Shown: in pieces, positions 7,904 to 18,127 of the stretch | Position numbering within the stretch: position 1 is the stretch's first letter | How the letters are laid out: every line of letters starts with the position of its first letter | DNA from: Neisseria sp. 83E34 | GTDB lineage: Bacteria; Pseudomonadota; Gammaproteobacteria; Burkholderiales; Neisseriaceae | Reading direction: 5' to 3' | DNA length: 64,000 bases | Assembly: GCF_001308015.1 (NCBI RefSeq) | Contig: NZ_LGYH01000007.1 | Span: forward strand, 95,013 to 159,012 | Notes under the pieces: model-generated | The model's database searches: none | The model's input: only the letters and a program-made list of their open reading frames with translations | Told to the model about the DNA's origin: nothing | Translations under genes and position numbers: made by a program

Positions 7904-9181
7904 TCATTCCGCACAAATCGCTTCCGCCGCACACACTGCCGACGACCATGCCCACTGAAAATTATAGCCGCCGAGCCAGCCGGTAATGTCCATTACTTCG
8001 CCGATAAAATATAAGCCGGGTTGCAGCTTGCTTTGCATGGTTTTGGCATCGATTTCTTTTACATTCACACCGCCACGGGTCACTTCGGCTTTTTTGTGGC
8101 CGTCGCTGCCGCTGGGCAGCAATGTCCAGTTATTCAAGCTGTGTCCGAGCCTCTGTAAAACTGCGTTGGGTATGTCGGCCCATTTCTGCGCGGCATAAGG
8201 TGCGAATGCTTCTTGCGCCAGCCAGAAATCCAACAGCCTGTCGGGCAAATCGGGGCAAAGTTGTTTGAGTGCGGTGTTAAGCTGGATCTTACGGCCGGTT
8301 TTGCCCTCGCATAAAGTTTGCGCCAGATCGGTGTGCGGGCACAAGTCGATGCGCAGGGTTTGGCCGGGCTGCCAGTAGCTGGAGATCTGCAAAATGGCCG
8401 GGCCGCTTAAGCCTTTGTGGCGGAACAGTAAATCTTCATCGAAAACGGTTACGCGTTTCCCCTCGCCGGTGCTGATGCACACGGGCAAGGCGATGCCGGA
8501 AAGCGTATGGTAGCCGTGTTGCTCCCAATGTTCGAAACGCAAAGGCACCAAAGCGGCTTCGGGCGGTACGATGCTGTGGCCGAACTGTTTGGCGAGCTCA
8601 TAACCAAACGGCGTGGCCCCGATAGCAGGCGCGGCCAAACCGCCTGTGGCAATCACAAGATCGGCACAATGAAACACGCCGCTGCTGCTGCGTATCTCAA
8701 ACCTGGCGATGCCTGTCTGAAAAACATGTACGGAATCAACACGGCAGCCGGTGTACCACTGAACCTGCCCTTTTCCACATTCGCTTTTCAGCATGGAGAT
8801 AATCTCAACAGCGCTGCTGTTGCAAAACATCTGCCCCTTATGTTTTTCGTGATACGCAATACCGTGCCGCTCGACCAGATTAATAAAATCCCGACTGGTA
8901 TAACGCGACAATGCATGGCGTACAAAGCGCGGTTGCTGTGATACAAAATAAGACGACCCGTCGCCGCCATCGAGGTTGCGGTTGGTAAAATTGCAGCGTC
9001 CTCCGCCGGAAATGCGGATTTTTTCTCCGATTTTTACTGCGTGGTCCAATAAAGCCACGCTTTTACCGTGCTGCCCGATGCGGACAGCACACATCATACC
9101 GGCAGCTCCTGCGCCGATAATCAGTGTATCGAAATAAAACGGGGAGGCTGCATTGGCAGCTATCTGCGGTGTTGAAGGCAT
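7904..9181 (-). CDS. BaiN/HI0933-family FAD-dependent oxidoreductase
   Basis: A 425-residue flavoprotein. The FAD-binding motif GAGAAGMM lies at 23-30, followed by the family hallmark KIGEKIRISGGGRCNFTN (about 50-67). The C-terminus has the second conserved block (TRGGVNVKEIDAKTMQSK, then GLYFIGEVMDITGWLGGYN). This is the HI0933/YhiN/BaiN family, whose physiological substrate is generally unassigned. It stands alone on the minus strand. An uptake sequence inside the coding region (8710-8721) encodes the FQTGI segment. The first ATG is used; no alternative is clearly better. Confidence 0.9.
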   Translation of the reverse strand: MPSTPQIAANAASPFYFDTLIIGAGAAGMMCAVRIGQHGKSVALLDHAVKIGEKIRISGGGRCNFTNRNLDGGDGSSYFVSQQPRFVRHALSRYTSRDFINLVERHGIAYHEKHKGQMFCNSSAVEIISMLKSECGKGQVQWYTGCRVDSVHVFQTGIARFEIRSSSGVFHCADLVIATGGLAAPAIGATPFGYELAKQFGHSIVPPEAALVPLRFEHWEQHGYHTLSGIALPVCISTGEGKRVTVFDEDLLFRHKGLSGPAILQISSYWQPGQTLRIDLCPHTDLAQTLCEGKTGRKIQLNTALKQLCPDLPDRLLDFWLAQEAFAPYAAQKWADIPNAVLQRLGHSLNNWTLLPSGSDGHKKAEVTRGGVNVKEIDAKTMQSKLQPGLYFIGEVMDITGWLGGYNFQWAWSSAVCAAEAICAE

Positions 9182-9239
9182 AATGGATGATTCTGATTAA
9201 ATTCAATGTGTGTGGATTATATAGTCAATCAAATTAAGA

Positions 9240-9281
9240 ATGCCTGTCTGAAAACTTTGAAAAACGTTTTCAGACAGGCAT
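9240..9281. terminator. Uptake-sequence hairpin
   Basis: Convergent uptake-sequence pair between the 3' end of the beta-helix/RTX gene and the start of the flavoprotein gene, both on the minus strand; likely terminates the former. Confidence 0.65.
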
Positions 9282-9365
9282 CGCCATTAAACCAACCGAT
9301 AAGCCGAATCATTAAATCAAGTTTGGCATGATAAAACCATTCGGTTTACCGGCTGTTGCGCGGTA

Positions 9366-12300
9366 TTAATAAATGGTGAAATTAGAAGCGTTTAATTCGT
9401 AATTCACACCATCCAGCTCGGCAAACTGCACCGCGCTGAAATATTTACCGGAACCATCTGCATCATAAAACAGCTTATTGCCGTTTTGAATCACGCGTGT
9501 TTCTGCGGTTACGGCATTTGCTTGGGCAAACCAATCGCCCTCCAGTGCACCGAACACCAGCGTGCTCAAGCCGAGCTTATCACTGCCGGAAGTGAAGTCG
9601 GTAATTCTGTCTACCTCACCGTTTAACTGGGCACTAAACAGGAAAGTGTCATCACCGCCGCCGCCTGTTAGAATGTCTCTGCCCTCGCCGCCGATCAATG
9701 TGTCATTACCCAAGCCGCCATCGAGCTTATTATCCCCTACGTTGCCTTTGATAATGTTGTCCAGATCATTGCCCGTACCGTTAATAGACTTGATATTGAG
9801 CAATACCAGATTTTCTACGTTATCGGGCAATTTGTAATCGACTGTGCTGTACACCGTGTCTTTTCCGCCGTTGGCAGATTCTTTAATGGTATCTTTGACG
9901 TTGTCGATAAAATAGGTGTTATCGGCTGCAGAACCTACATAGCTCTGCACCGTGCCTTTCATATCGCCGTTGCTCTTATTCACAAATCCGTTGATATCGG
10001 CGCCATTCGTGTGGGTTTCAACAAATTGATGGAAGCCGCCGCCCATAACATGATTGCCGGTAAACTTCAAATCGTTTATATCGCCCACCAAATGCTCATT
10101 GCCATACAAACCTTTCGAGCTTTCCGCACCCATAAATAATACGGAAACCCGCTTGTTGGTTGCAGTGCTCGCTATAATGTTGTCCGTTACGCGCACATCG
10201 TTCAAATCACCGGTACCACCGTTGTAATTGGTGTAATGGCTCTTCTTGGTCACAATATCGTAAAGTGTCAACGGGCGCGGCATATACGCACCAATTACGT
10301 TTTTAGAGGAATTGCTGTCCCAGATCGACTCAACACCTACCACCTTACGGTTAACGTTGCCGTTCAGGGTATTGTGGCTGAACACAGTGCCGTTAGAATC
10401 CGTGCCGGTATAAAGCATCCAGCCGGTACCGAATTTGCTAGTGATATTCACTTCATTATGGGTGAATTTGTTGTTTTGGCTGCCTTGATATGCCTGTAAC
10501 AAACCCTGTCCGCTCGCTTTGGAGCTGGAAACAATGTTTTTGCTGACGGTGTTGTCGTTCGACATGTAAGCAATATGTACAGCAGAAGATTTGCCTTCAG
10601 TCAGGTAGTTATTGATCACCTTGTTGTTATCGCTTCGGTTTTGCATAGAAATATTACGCATATTCTCGCTGATAACATTGTTGCTGATGGTACTGTTGGT
10701 CACACCCGAGAAGGAAATACCATAATAGCCGCCGGTAATTTTATTGCCGGTAATCAGAGCATCGGTAATCTGATACTTATTGTCGGCAACTTTCTTATCA
10801 CCGCGGTATTCATGCCATTTGGTCAAACTGCCCGAATACAGGCTGGATTCAGACTGATTATAAAGAACAATGGCATAATTGGAATTTGCATCACTTTGTA
10901 CACCTTCTTTCAAAACAATATTATTGTTTTTGATGGTCAGATCATCAATGTTGCCATCTTGTGTTACAAAGCTGATGGCTCTGTTTTTCACATTAACAAA
11001 ATTATTGTTTTCAATGGTAACGCCGCTACTGTTGATGCCGGCAATCCCGCGCACGCCTTCCAGATTCTGTAAATCAAAAGTGAATCCTTCGATTTCCACA
11101 TCTTTCACGTTTTTCGCAAGCGTGATACCGCTCTTGAAACCGCTGGTAATTCCCTTATAAACCAAAGTGGAATTATTGCCGCTTACATAGTCGGTGCCCG
11201 CTAAAACAACGGCGCCTTTTCCGCTCAGAACGAAAGTGCCGTTAGAAGGCATCTCCACGCCCAAGCCTTTTTTAGCAGCTACATTAATCGCTGATTGCAA
11301 AGCCGAAGTAATATCACCGCCGCCATTGTGAAATGCCGCCACTGATACACTGTCTTTAAACGTAGCACCCCATGTACCGGAGCCCCATTTGGTCGTATAG
11401 TCTCCGCCTGTGTCTTTGGTAAACAAAGTATGGTGGCTGCCGTCGCTGATCACAATATGTTTCAAACCGCTGTTGCCTGCGGCAGCTTTTGCTGCTTCCG
11501 CCGCATTTTTCACAACAGTATATGAAGCGCCTGATGGTACATTGCTGCTTACGAATGCACTCGTGGTTACTGTTTTTGGGCCAGTAGTAGTCAAATCGAT
11601 CTCCTGTTTTTTGGGTATTCCAGCAAGAGTATTTGAGTTTCCTTCATTCTGTGTGTTGGCAGGGCTGCCGGTCAGGCCCTCCGCCTCCGACGCAGCAATT
11701 GCTACACTGCCGTTGATGGAAGGTTCTGCAACAACCTTCTCGTTGTTTTGAAGCGTACTGTGTATTACTTCATCAGAAGTTTCCTCAACCACTTCGGTTT
11801 TTCCGCTAGGTTGGGCTACTTCTTCAGTAATACTGGGCTTGCTGCTTGAATCTGTTTCCGATTTCCATTCAACAGAATCAGGCGCATCCTTTTCATTGTT
11901 ATTAGGTTGAACCGTTTCTTGCGGTTGTTCTTCAGCAAGCGCCGGCTCGGCAGCCGGCTGCTCTGCGTTACCTTGCGGATGAGCCGGTTCTTCCGGCGCA
12001 TTTGCTTGCATGGTTTTCTCTGCAATTGCAGCTTCTTGCTTGCTTTCCTCCACGCCTGGCGGATTAATTGCTTCATCAGCCGGACGATTTTCAGGAACCT
12101 CTGTATCTGCTTGAGGTTGGGCAGCAATATTTTCAGACAGGGTTGCTGCCGGTCTGTCAGGTATAACTGCGGCAGCTCTGTGCTTCCTGCCATCTGCTGC
12201 ATCCGTATTTTTATCGTCCGAACCGGAGCCTCCGGCAGAAGCAAGGCCTGCAATCAAGCCCCCGCCCAAGCCCAAACCGGCCAGCCACGGATAAGGCGAA

Positions 12301-12599
12301 AAACCGGCAGCTTCTGCCGTCTGTATTTCAGTTGCCTCTATCTGCGCCTCTTGCGGCAAGTCAATCACGGCTGCATTCAGCTCATTAGCCGCATACTCGT
12401 TGCCCGATAATGTCGTACCGTCAAACTTCGTAGCCGGCATGGCTTCAATTGCTTCCGGCCCCTCTTGCGGCAGACTTAATGCCAGATCAGGCTCGAAAGC
12501 AGTAAAAAATGGAATGTCTTCATCAGTTGTAATGTGATTTTGGCTTAATTCAAAAGCCTTTATATTGGTCTTATTCATGGTTGTCGATTCTGATTTCAT
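9366..12599 (-). CDS. Large beta-helix/RTX protein, likely type I-secreted
   Basis: A 1077-residue modular protein without a Sec signal. Residues 105-122 form a glycine-rich hydrophobic stretch ([20 protein letters not shown]) like those near the N-terminus of large exported adhesins. Residues 130-340 are a low-complexity Pro/Glu/Ala linker. About 400-850 is a right-handed parallel beta-helix, beginning with a pectate-lyase-3-like segment ([17 protein letters not shown]) and continuing with NosD-type repeats such as [12 protein letters not shown]. About 950-985 carries RTX calcium-binding repeats ([20 protein letters not shown]), then a serralysin-like C-terminal region. C-terminal RTX repeats imply type I secretion; no transporter is in the window. 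Possible roles are a polysaccharide epimerase or lyase, or an adhesin. The ATG at 12599 follows GGGAG. Confidence 0.85.
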   Translation of the reverse strand: MKSESTTMNKTNIKAFELSQNHITTDEDIPFFTAFEPDLALSLPQEGPEAIEAMPATKFDGTTLSGNEYAANELNAAVIDLPQEAQIEATEIQTAEAAGFSPYPWLAGLGLGGGLIAGLASAGGSGSDDKNTDAADGRKHRAAAVIPDRPAATLSENIAAQPQADTEVPENRPADEAINPPGVEESKQEAAIAEKTMQANAPEEPAHPQGNAEQPAAEPALAEEQPQETVQPNNNEKDAPDSVEWKSETDSSSKPSITEEVAQPSGKTEVVEETSDEVIHSTLQNNEKVVAEPSINGSVAIAASEAEGLTGSPANTQNEGNSNTLAGIPKKQEIDLTTTGPKTVTTSAFVSSNVPSGASYTVVKNAAEAAKAAAGNSGLKHIVISDGSHHTLFTKDTGGDYTTKWGSGTWGATFKDSVSVAAFHNGGGDITSALQSAINVAAKKGLGVEMPSNGTFVLSGKGAVVLAGTDYVSGNNSTLVYKGITSGFKSGITLAKNVKDVEIEGFTFDLQNLEGVRGIAGINSSGVTIENNNFVNVKNRAISFVTQDGNIDDLTIKNNNIVLKEGVQSDANSNYAIVLYNQSESSLYSGSLTKWHEYRGDKKVADNKYQITDALITGNKITGGYYGISFSGVTNSTISNNVISENMRNISMQNRSDNNKVINNYLTEGKSSAVHIAYMSNDNTVSKNIVSSSKASGQGLLQAYQGSQNNKFTHNEVNITSKFGTGWMLYTGTDSNGTVFSHNTLNGNVNRKVVGVESIWDSNSSKNVIGAYMPRPLTLYDIVTKKSHYTNYNGGTGDLNDVRVTDNIIASTATNKRVSVLFMGAESSKGLYGNEHLVGDINDLKFTGNHVMGGGFHQFVETHTNGADINGFVNKSNGDMKGTVQSYVGSAADNTYFIDNVKDTIKESANGGKDTVYSTVDYKLPDNVENLVLLNIKSINGTGNDLDNIIKGNVGDNKLDGGLGNDTLIGGEGRDILTGGGGDDTFLFSAQLNGEVDRITDFTSGSDKLGLSTLVFGALEGDWFAQANAVTAETRVIQNGNKLFYDADGSGKYFSAVQFAELDGVNYELNASNFTIY

Positions 12600-13051
12600 A
12601 ATCTACAAAGCTCCCAAATAGTACAACACTTCCGTTATTATTTCACCACAAAACTAAAGATAATCGGCTCAAAAACTCGACAATCGGTTTATGTGTTGTT
12701 TTTTATGACTTGTTATTTACTTTTTATTCAAATTGCATTATTTTGATTGATTAAATTTTGCACTCGTCTATTGAGGGGATACGCGTCAAAAGGTTCAAAA
12801 AATATTGCGTCCGTAATATAAACACATAACGAACAATGACGAGTACATAACCAAATAAACGGTATGAATTATAAATAAGTAAACAACTATAGGGTTTATA
12901 TATTATGAAATAATCAACTAACTTACAGACACTTTTGATAATTAATCATATGCAATAATACAATGAAATTACTTTAATGTCATACATTATTTTCTACAAT
13001 CACCGTATAATTTCACTATACTCCCCTGATATTTCTCTGTTTTTAAACAAA
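12600..13051. other. AT-rich intergenic region upstream of beta-helix/RTX gene
   Basis: About 450 bases with no convincing open frame. It must hold the promoter of the leftward RTX gene; several A/T runs are present but no strong promoter or operator was identified. Confidence 0.5.
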
Positions 13052-13096
13052 ATGCCTGTCTGAAAAGCAAGAAATTAAAGCTTTTCAGACAGGCAT
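13052..13096. terminator. Uptake-sequence hairpin after dnaE
   Basis: Convergent uptake-sequence pair with a 17-base loop, 30 bases beyond the dnaE stop codon. Confidence 0.75.
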
Positions 13097-13125
13097 TGTT
13101 TTCTCTGCCAAGTTTATACAGACTG

Positions 13126-16100
13126 CTACCAACCCACCGTCAAATGATATTCGCCTAAAATATCGGTAAGCCGGTCAAACAATTCAGCCTTCGGGGCAAC
13201 ATGCCATTGCCTTCCGACATTCAGTTCGCCTCGCGCACCGTCGTTACGGAAGAATATGCGCACCGGCACGGTTGGTATGTGTGTATCGGCAGCCCGGTAA
13301 GATTGCAAAACCGCTATCGTCGCTTCTATATCATGTTGAGGATTAAAACGCAGGGTCAGATTGCGGGCAAACCGTTCGCGTGCCTGCTGCAATGTCATCA
13401 CACTATTGGCAATGATACGCAAACCACCCTCGCCGCCATAATCGTCGCGGCTGACTTTGCACTCCATAATCAACACCCGGTCGGGTTTCAATTCGGCCGA
13501 ACCTTGCTCCAAAGCCTGCCCCGTTACCATCACTTCCACCCTTCCGGAAGGATCTTCCAGCGTTACAAACACCAGCCGCCCGCGCTTGCCCATCATGGAG
13601 CGCACAACCGTGGCAAACCCCGCTACCCGCACGCTTTCTTGCGGTTTAAGCTTATTCAGTTTAACCGGCGCAAACTGGCGCACCTCTCCGGCAAACGGCC
13701 CGAAAGGATGGCCGGAAAGGTAAAAACCGACTACTTGTTTTTCTTCCGCCAGCTTTTGCGCTTCTCCCCAGGCGGGAACATGCACCAACTGCACGGCTTC
13801 AATCGCATCTTCCACGAAGTCGAACAGCCCGCCCTGATTGGCGTTGGCGGCCTTTTGTTCGGCGTTGCTGATGGCTAAGTCGATATTGGCGATCAGCATG
13901 GCGCGGTTGGGGTTGAGGTGGTCGAACGCGCCGGCGCGTATCAGCGATTCCACCGTGCGTTTGTTGAGGTGGGCTTTGTCGACGCGTTCGCAGAAATCGA
14001 GCAGGTCTTTGAATTTGCCGCTCTCTTTGCGGGCCTGCATGATGGCTTCGACCGCGCCTTCGCCCACGCCTTTGACTGCGCCGAGGGCGTAGCGGATTTG
14101 TTTTTGGCTGTTCGGCGTGAACAGGTAATCCGATTCGTTGATGTCGGGCGGCAGAAATTCGATGCCGTTGGCGCGCGCGTCGTCGTAGAAATGTTTGAGC
14201 TGGTCGGTGTTGTCCAACTCGCTCGACATAGTGGCGGCCATAAATTCGGCGGGATAATGGGCTTTCAGCCATGCGGTTTGGTAGGAAATCAGCGCGTAGG
14301 CGGCGGCGTGCGATTTGTTGAAGCCGTAGCCGGCGAATTTCTCCATGTAGTCGAAAATTTCGTCGGCTTTTTTGCGGGAAATGTTTTTCTCTTCCGCGCC
14401 TTTGGCGAAGATTTCGCGGTGCTTCACCATTTCTTCGGGTTTTTTCTTACCCATGGCGCGGCGCAATAAATCCGCGCCGCCGAGCGAATAGCCGCCGATA
14501 ACCTGCGCCGCCTGCATCACTTGCTCTTGGTAAACCATGATGCCGTAAGTCGGCTCCAGCACCGGCTCCAGCAGCGAGTGGATATATTCAAACTCTTTCC
14601 CTTTCATGCGGGCGACGAAATCGGGAATGTTGTCCATCGGGCCGGGGCGGTAGAGCGATACGAAAGCGATCAACTCTTCAAACTTGGTGGTGTGCGCCGT
14701 TTTCAGCATTTTTTTCATGCCGGTCGATTCAAACTGGAATACGGCGGTGGTGTTGGCATCGCGGAAAATTTTATAGGCGGCTTGGTCGTCGAGCGGAATG
14801 GTGTTGACGTCGATTTCTTCGCCGACGATGTTTTTAATGTTTTCCTGCGCCATTTCGATAATGGTGAGGTTGCGCAGGCCCAAGAAGTCGAATTTCACCA
14901 AGCCCACGTCTTCCACGTCGCCTTTGTCATACATCGACACGGGCGAAGCGGATTCGTCGGCCTGGTACACGGGGCTGAAGTCGGAAATTTTGCCCGGAGC
15001 AATCAATACGCCGCCCGCGTGCATGCCGAGGCCGCGCGTGAGGTCTTCCAGCTTTTTCGCCAGCACCATCAAATCTTCCGCGCCTTCGCTTTCAATCAGC
15101 TCTTTGATTTCCGGTTCCATTTCCATGGCTTTATCCAAGCTCACGGGGCGGTTGGCTTCGAGCGGAATCAGTTTCGACAAACGGTCGCACAGGCCGAACG
15201 GCAGCTCCAGCACGCGGCCTACGTCGCGGATTACGGCTTTCGACGACATGGTGCCGAAGGTAACAATCTGGCTCACGGCATCGGCGCCGTATTTTTCGCG
15301 CACATATTCAATCACGCGGCCGCGGTTGCTTTGGCAGAAGTCGATATCGAAGTCGGGCATGGAAACGCGCTCGGGGTTTAAGAACCGCTCGAACAGCAGC
15401 GCGTATTTCAGCGGGTCGAGGTCGGTGATTTTCAGCGCGTAGGCTACCAACGAGCCTGCGCCCGAACCGCGCCCCGGCCCCACCGGGCAGCCGTTGTTTT
15501 TCGCCCAGTTGATGAAGTCTTGTACGATGAGGAAGTAGCCCGGAAAGCCCATCTGGATGATGATGCCCAATTCAAAATCCAAGCGCGCCTGATACTCGGG
15601 CATTTTTTCGGCGCGTTCCGCTTCGTCGGGGTAAAGCTGCACCATGCGCTCTTGCAGGCCTTCGTTGGAAAGCTGGGTCAGATAGTCGTCGAGCGACATG
15701 CCGTCGGGCGTGGGGAACAGCGGCAGGAAGTTTTTGCCCAGCGTGAGGGTGAGGTTGCAGCGTTTGGCGATTTCCACCGTGTTTTGCAACGCTTCGGGCA
15801 CGTCGGCGAAACGCTCCGCCATCTGCTCCGGCGAAGCGAAATACTGGCTCGGCGTGAATTCGTGCGGACGTTTTTTGTCGGCCAGCACCCAGCCGCCGGC
15901 GATGCACACCCGCGCTTCGTGGGCGCTGAAGTCTTCTTGGTTGAGAAACTGGGTCGGATGGGTGGCGGCTACGGGCAAATCCAATTCCGCGGCGATTTCC
16001 AAGCTGCCGGAAACCGATGTTTCCCATTGCGGGCGTTCGGGCAGGCGTTGCAGTTCAAGGTAAAAAGCATTGGGAAACCACGCCGCGTATTTTTGCGCGG

Positions 16101-16566
16101 CCGCTTTGGCCGCATCGGTGTGGCCGTTGATCAGGTTGACGCCCACTTCGCCGTAATGCGCGCCTGATAAGCAGATAAGGCCGCTGTTGTCGCCTTCGGC
16201 AAGCCACGCCTGCCGCAGTTCGGCATGATCGACGTTGCGGTCTTTGCCCACATAGGCGGCGGTAAGCAGCTCGCTCAGGCGCAGGTAGCCGCTGTTGTTT
16301 TTTACAATCAGCATGGCGCGGAACGGTTTGTCGGGCGCGGCGGGGTTTTCGATCCACACGTCCGCTGCCGCCACCGGTTTGATGCCCGCGCCGCGGCAGG
16401 CTTTGTAGAATTTCACCAAGCCGAACATGTTCATCAGGTCGCTCACGCCTAATGCAGGCAGGCCGTCTGAAACGGCTTTTTTTACGGCATCTTTGATGCG
16501 CACCGTGCCATCGGTAATCGAAAATTCGGTGTGCAGGCGCAGGGGGATGTAGATGGGGTCGGTCAT
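13126..16566 (-). CDS. dnaE: DNA polymerase III alpha subunit
   Basis: DnaE is the catalytic subunit of the replicative polymerase. The 1146-residue protein begins MTDPIYIPLRLHTEFS, the PHP domain with its histidine. The palm-domain aspartates sit in PDFDIDFCQ (about 400) with the third in KFDFLGLRN (about 555). The finger region (GGYSLGGADLLRRAMGKKKPEEM) and a C-terminal OB fold (from about 970, VRVAGFATVV) follow. The ATG at 16566 is preferred over an upstream in-frame start 19 codons earlier because it matches the family N-terminus. The coding region holds a perfect AGGCCGTCTGAA near 16461, a foreign-dialect uptake sequence. Confidence 0.98.
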   Translation of the reverse strand: MTDPIYIPLRLHTEFSITDGTVRIKDAVKKAVSDGLPALGVSDLMNMFGLVKFYKACRGAGIKPVAAADVWIENPAAPDKPFRAMLIVKNNSGYLRLSELLTAAYVGKDRNVDHAELRQAWLAEGDNSGLICLSGAHYGEVGVNLINGHTDAAKAAAQKYAAWFPNAFYLELQRLPERPQWETSVSGSLEIAAELDLPVAATHPTQFLNQEDFSAHEARVCIAGGWVLADKKRPHEFTPSQYFASPEQMAERFADVPEALQNTVEIAKRCNLTLTLGKNFLPLFPTPDGMSLDDYLTQLSNEGLQERMVQLYPDEAERAEKMPEYQARLDFELGIIIQMGFPGYFLIVQDFINWAKNNGCPVGPGRGSGAGSLVAYALKITDLDPLKYALLFERFLNPERVSMPDFDIDFCQSNRGRVIEYVREKYGADAVSQIVTFGTMSSKAVIRDVGRVLELPFGLCDRLSKLIPLEANRPVSLDKAMEMEPEIKELIESEGAEDLMVLAKKLEDLTRGLGMHAGGVLIAPGKISDFSPVYQADESASPVSMYDKGDVEDVGLVKFDFLGLRNLTIIEMAQENIKNIVGEEIDVNTIPLDDQAAYKIFRDANTTAVFQFESTGMKKMLKTAHTTKFEELIAFVSLYRPGPMDNIPDFVARMKGKEFEYIHSLLEPVLEPTYGIMVYQEQVMQAAQVIGGYSLGGADLLRRAMGKKKPEEMVKHREIFAKGAEEKNISRKKADEIFDYMEKFAGYGFNKSHAAAYALISYQTAWLKAHYPAEFMAATMSSELDNTDQLKHFYDDARANGIEFLPPDINESDYLFTPNSQKQIRYALGAVKGVGEGAVEAIMQARKESGKFKDLLDFCERVDKAHLNKRTVESLIRAGAFDHLNPNRAMLIANIDLAISNAEQKAANANQGGLFDFVEDAIEAVQLVHVPAWGEAQKLAEEKQVVGFYLSGHPFGPFAGEVRQFAPVKLNKLKPQESVRVAGFATVVRSMMGKRGRLVFVTLEDPSGRVEVMVTGQALEQGSAELKPDRVLIMECKVSRDDYGGEGGLRIIANSVMTLQQARERFARNLTLRFNPQHDIEATIAVLQSYRAADTHIPTVPVRIFFRNDGARGELNVGRQWHVAPKAELFDRLTDILGEYHLTVGW

Positions 16567-16622
16567 GGCGGGAAGGTGATGGGAAACGTAAAAGGATATT
16601 ATAACAGGGTTGAAATACAGCA

Positions 16623-16681
16623 ATGCCTTTCTGAAAAATCAGATACAGCCATTATCTCCGGCGACTTTTTCAGACAGGCAT
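16623..16681. repeat. Decayed uptake-sequence pair
   Basis: The left copy carries one substitution (ATGCCTTTCTGAA), the right is perfect; the loop is 32 bases. A further single uptake sequence lies at 16751-16762. The region is the upstream side of dnaE. Confidence 0.55.
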
Positions 16682-16805
16682 CCGGATATATTGAACAAAG
16701 CATCATTGTGCTTGTTTTAAAAGATTAAATAAAAACATTCGTGTAAAATATGCCTGTCTGAAAAGCAGCATGAAGCTGCAAGTCTATTTTTTTAAAGAAA
16801 ACATC

Positions 16806-17040
16806 ATGCAAGCAACCGTCTATCTGGAAAACGACGAATACATTCCTTTTATGTGACTTACTGAAACTCGCCGGATTGGTAGAAAGCGGGGGTCAGGCCA
16901 AAGCCTTGATTGCTGCCGGCGAAGTATTGCGCAACGGTGCGGTAGAAACGCGCAAAACCGCCAAAATCCGCGGCGGGGAAACCATTGAATTCAACGGCTG
17001 CACTTTGGAGATTTGCGATGGATACGACTCTGAAGCCTGA
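16806..17040 (+). pseudogene. S4 RNA-binding domain protein, frameshifted
   Basis: The frame starts MQATVYLENDEYIPF and meets TGA after 16 codons. One base removed from the T run at about 16847-16850 restores an unbroken frame: ...YIPLCDLLKLAGLVESGG, then QAKALIAAGEVLRNGAVETR, ending CDGYDSEA at 17040. The result is a 77-residue YbcJ-type S4-domain protein, a family of small RNA-binding proteins. The stop overlaps the next gene, as in an intact operon. It is either a recent frameshift or a sequence error; ribosomal slippage at CCTTTT is possible but unsupported. Confidence 0.75.
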
Positions 17041-17233
17041 GCATGAATGCCTGTCTGAACCCTTGCTTCCGGAGCCGGTAAAGCCTGAAGCGTGGGAATG
17101 CTGCGGCAGCGAATGCGGCGAAGCCTGCATCCAAACGATTTATTACAACGAAAAAGCCGCTTACGATGCACAACAGCAGCGCCTGAAAGCAGCCCGCGCC
17201 GCGCAACAATCCGATGAAAAACCGCATGATTGA
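17018..17233 (+). CDS. Oxidoreductase-like domain protein (Cys motif)
   Basis: A 71-residue protein beginning MDTTLKPEHECLSEP. Its core, PEAWECCGSECGEACIQTIY, matches the short cysteine-rich pattern called oxidoreductase-like N-terminal domain, a bacterial and mitochondrial module of unclear function, perhaps metal-binding. The ATG at 17018 has TTTGGAG upstream and overlaps the end of the S4 gene; its own end overlaps the PHP gene, so the three form one operon. The uptake sequence at 17048-17059 lies in frame and encodes ECLSE, outside the conserved core. Confidence 0.8.
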   Translation: MDTTLKPEHECLSEPLLPEPVKPEAWECCGSECGEACIQTIYYNEKAAYDAQQQRLKAARAAQQSDEKPHD

Positions 17234-18059
17234 TCTGCACTGCCACTCCACCGTGTCCGACGGCGCATTAAGTCCTGCCGAAGTGGTTCGGCTGGCCGCA
17301 CAAAACGGCTGCACCATGCTCTCACTCACCGACCACGACCATACGGGCGGCTTAGCCGAAGCGCGTGCGGAAGCTGAAAAGCTCGGCATCCGCTTCATCA
17401 ACGGCGTAGAAATTTCCGTAACCTGGCGCGGCCGTACCGTGCACATTGTGGGCTTGGATTTCGACGAACACGACACAGCCCTGCAAACCCTGCTTGCCCG
17501 AGTGCGGCAAGGCAGATTAGAAAGACTGGCAGCCATCGCCGGCAAGCTGGCGAAAAAAGGCATAAGCGGCGTATACGAAGGCGCACTTGCCTTGGCCGCC
17601 AACCCTGAAATGGTTTCACGCACGCATCTGGCAGAATTTTTAATCAGCCAAGGCCATGTCAGAAACAAACAGCAGGCATTTACCAAATATCTGGGTGAAG
17701 GCAAGCCCGCTTCGGTTAAACACGAATGGGCAAGCTTGGAAGAAAGCGTTGCCGCCATACTCGGCGCCGGCGGCCTGGCCGTGATTGCCCATCCCATGCG
17801 CTACGGTTTTTCCGCCTCTGCCAAGCGCAATCTGTTTGAAGCATTCAAAACGCTGGGCGGACACGCCATCGAGATACACAGCGGCAGCTGCGATAAAAAC
17901 GACCGCTTAAATTACGCCCTGCTCGCCCAGCGTTACGGCTTATTATCCAGCGTCGGCAGCGACTTCCACCGCCTCGGCGATTTCAGCGGCGGCATTCTAG
18001 GCACCTGCCCCGAATTGCCTGACATCTGCCAACCGGTTTGGGCGCATTTCAAAATATAG
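17226..18059 (+). CDS. PHP-domain phosphatase (YciV/RNase AM-like)
   Basis: A 277-residue metal-dependent phosphoesterase. The N-terminus MIDLHCHSTVSDG supplies the first histidines, LTDHDHTGG (about 36-44) the next, and VIAHPMRYG and GSDFHRLGDF the later metal ligands. Relatives (YciV/TrpH/Rnm) act on 3',5'-nucleoside bisphosphates or as 5'-3' exoribonucleases on short RNA and rRNA 5' ends. The start at 17226 overlaps the previous stop by 8 bases; an ATG at 17214 is also possible. In E. coli the homologue neighbours yciO; here a YciO-type gene lies 3.4 kb downstream, separated by surface genes. Confidence 0.88.
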   Translation: MIDLHCHSTVSDGALSPAEVVRLAAQNGCTMLSLTDHDHTGGLAEARAEAEKLGIRFINGVEISVTWRGRTVHIVGLDFDEHDTALQTLLARVRQGRLERLAAIAGKLAKKGISGVYEGALALAANPEMVSRTHLAEFLISQGHVRNKQQAFTKYLGEGKPASVKHEWASLEESVAAILGAGGLAVIAHPMRYGFSASAKRNLFEAFKTLGGHAIEIHSGSCDKNDRLNYALLAQRYGLLSSVGSDFHRLGDFSGGILGTCPELPDICQPVWAHFKI

Positions 18060-18072
18060 CCGCCAATAAAAA

Positions 18073-18113
18073 ATGCCTGCCTGAAAAATCTTACACACTT
18101 TTCAGACAGGCAT
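18073..18113. terminator. Uptake-sequence hairpin
   Basis: Convergent pair (left copy with one change, TGCCTGCCTGAA) between the convergent PHP and polymerase genes. Confidence 0.7.
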
Positions 18114-18127
18114 TTACTTTATTAATG

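Noticed and set aside
16806..16870. Programmed ribosomal frameshift in the S4-domain gene
   Set aside because: The site lacks a known stimulatory arrangement; a simple one-base insertion or sequence error is more likely. Kept only as a possibility.
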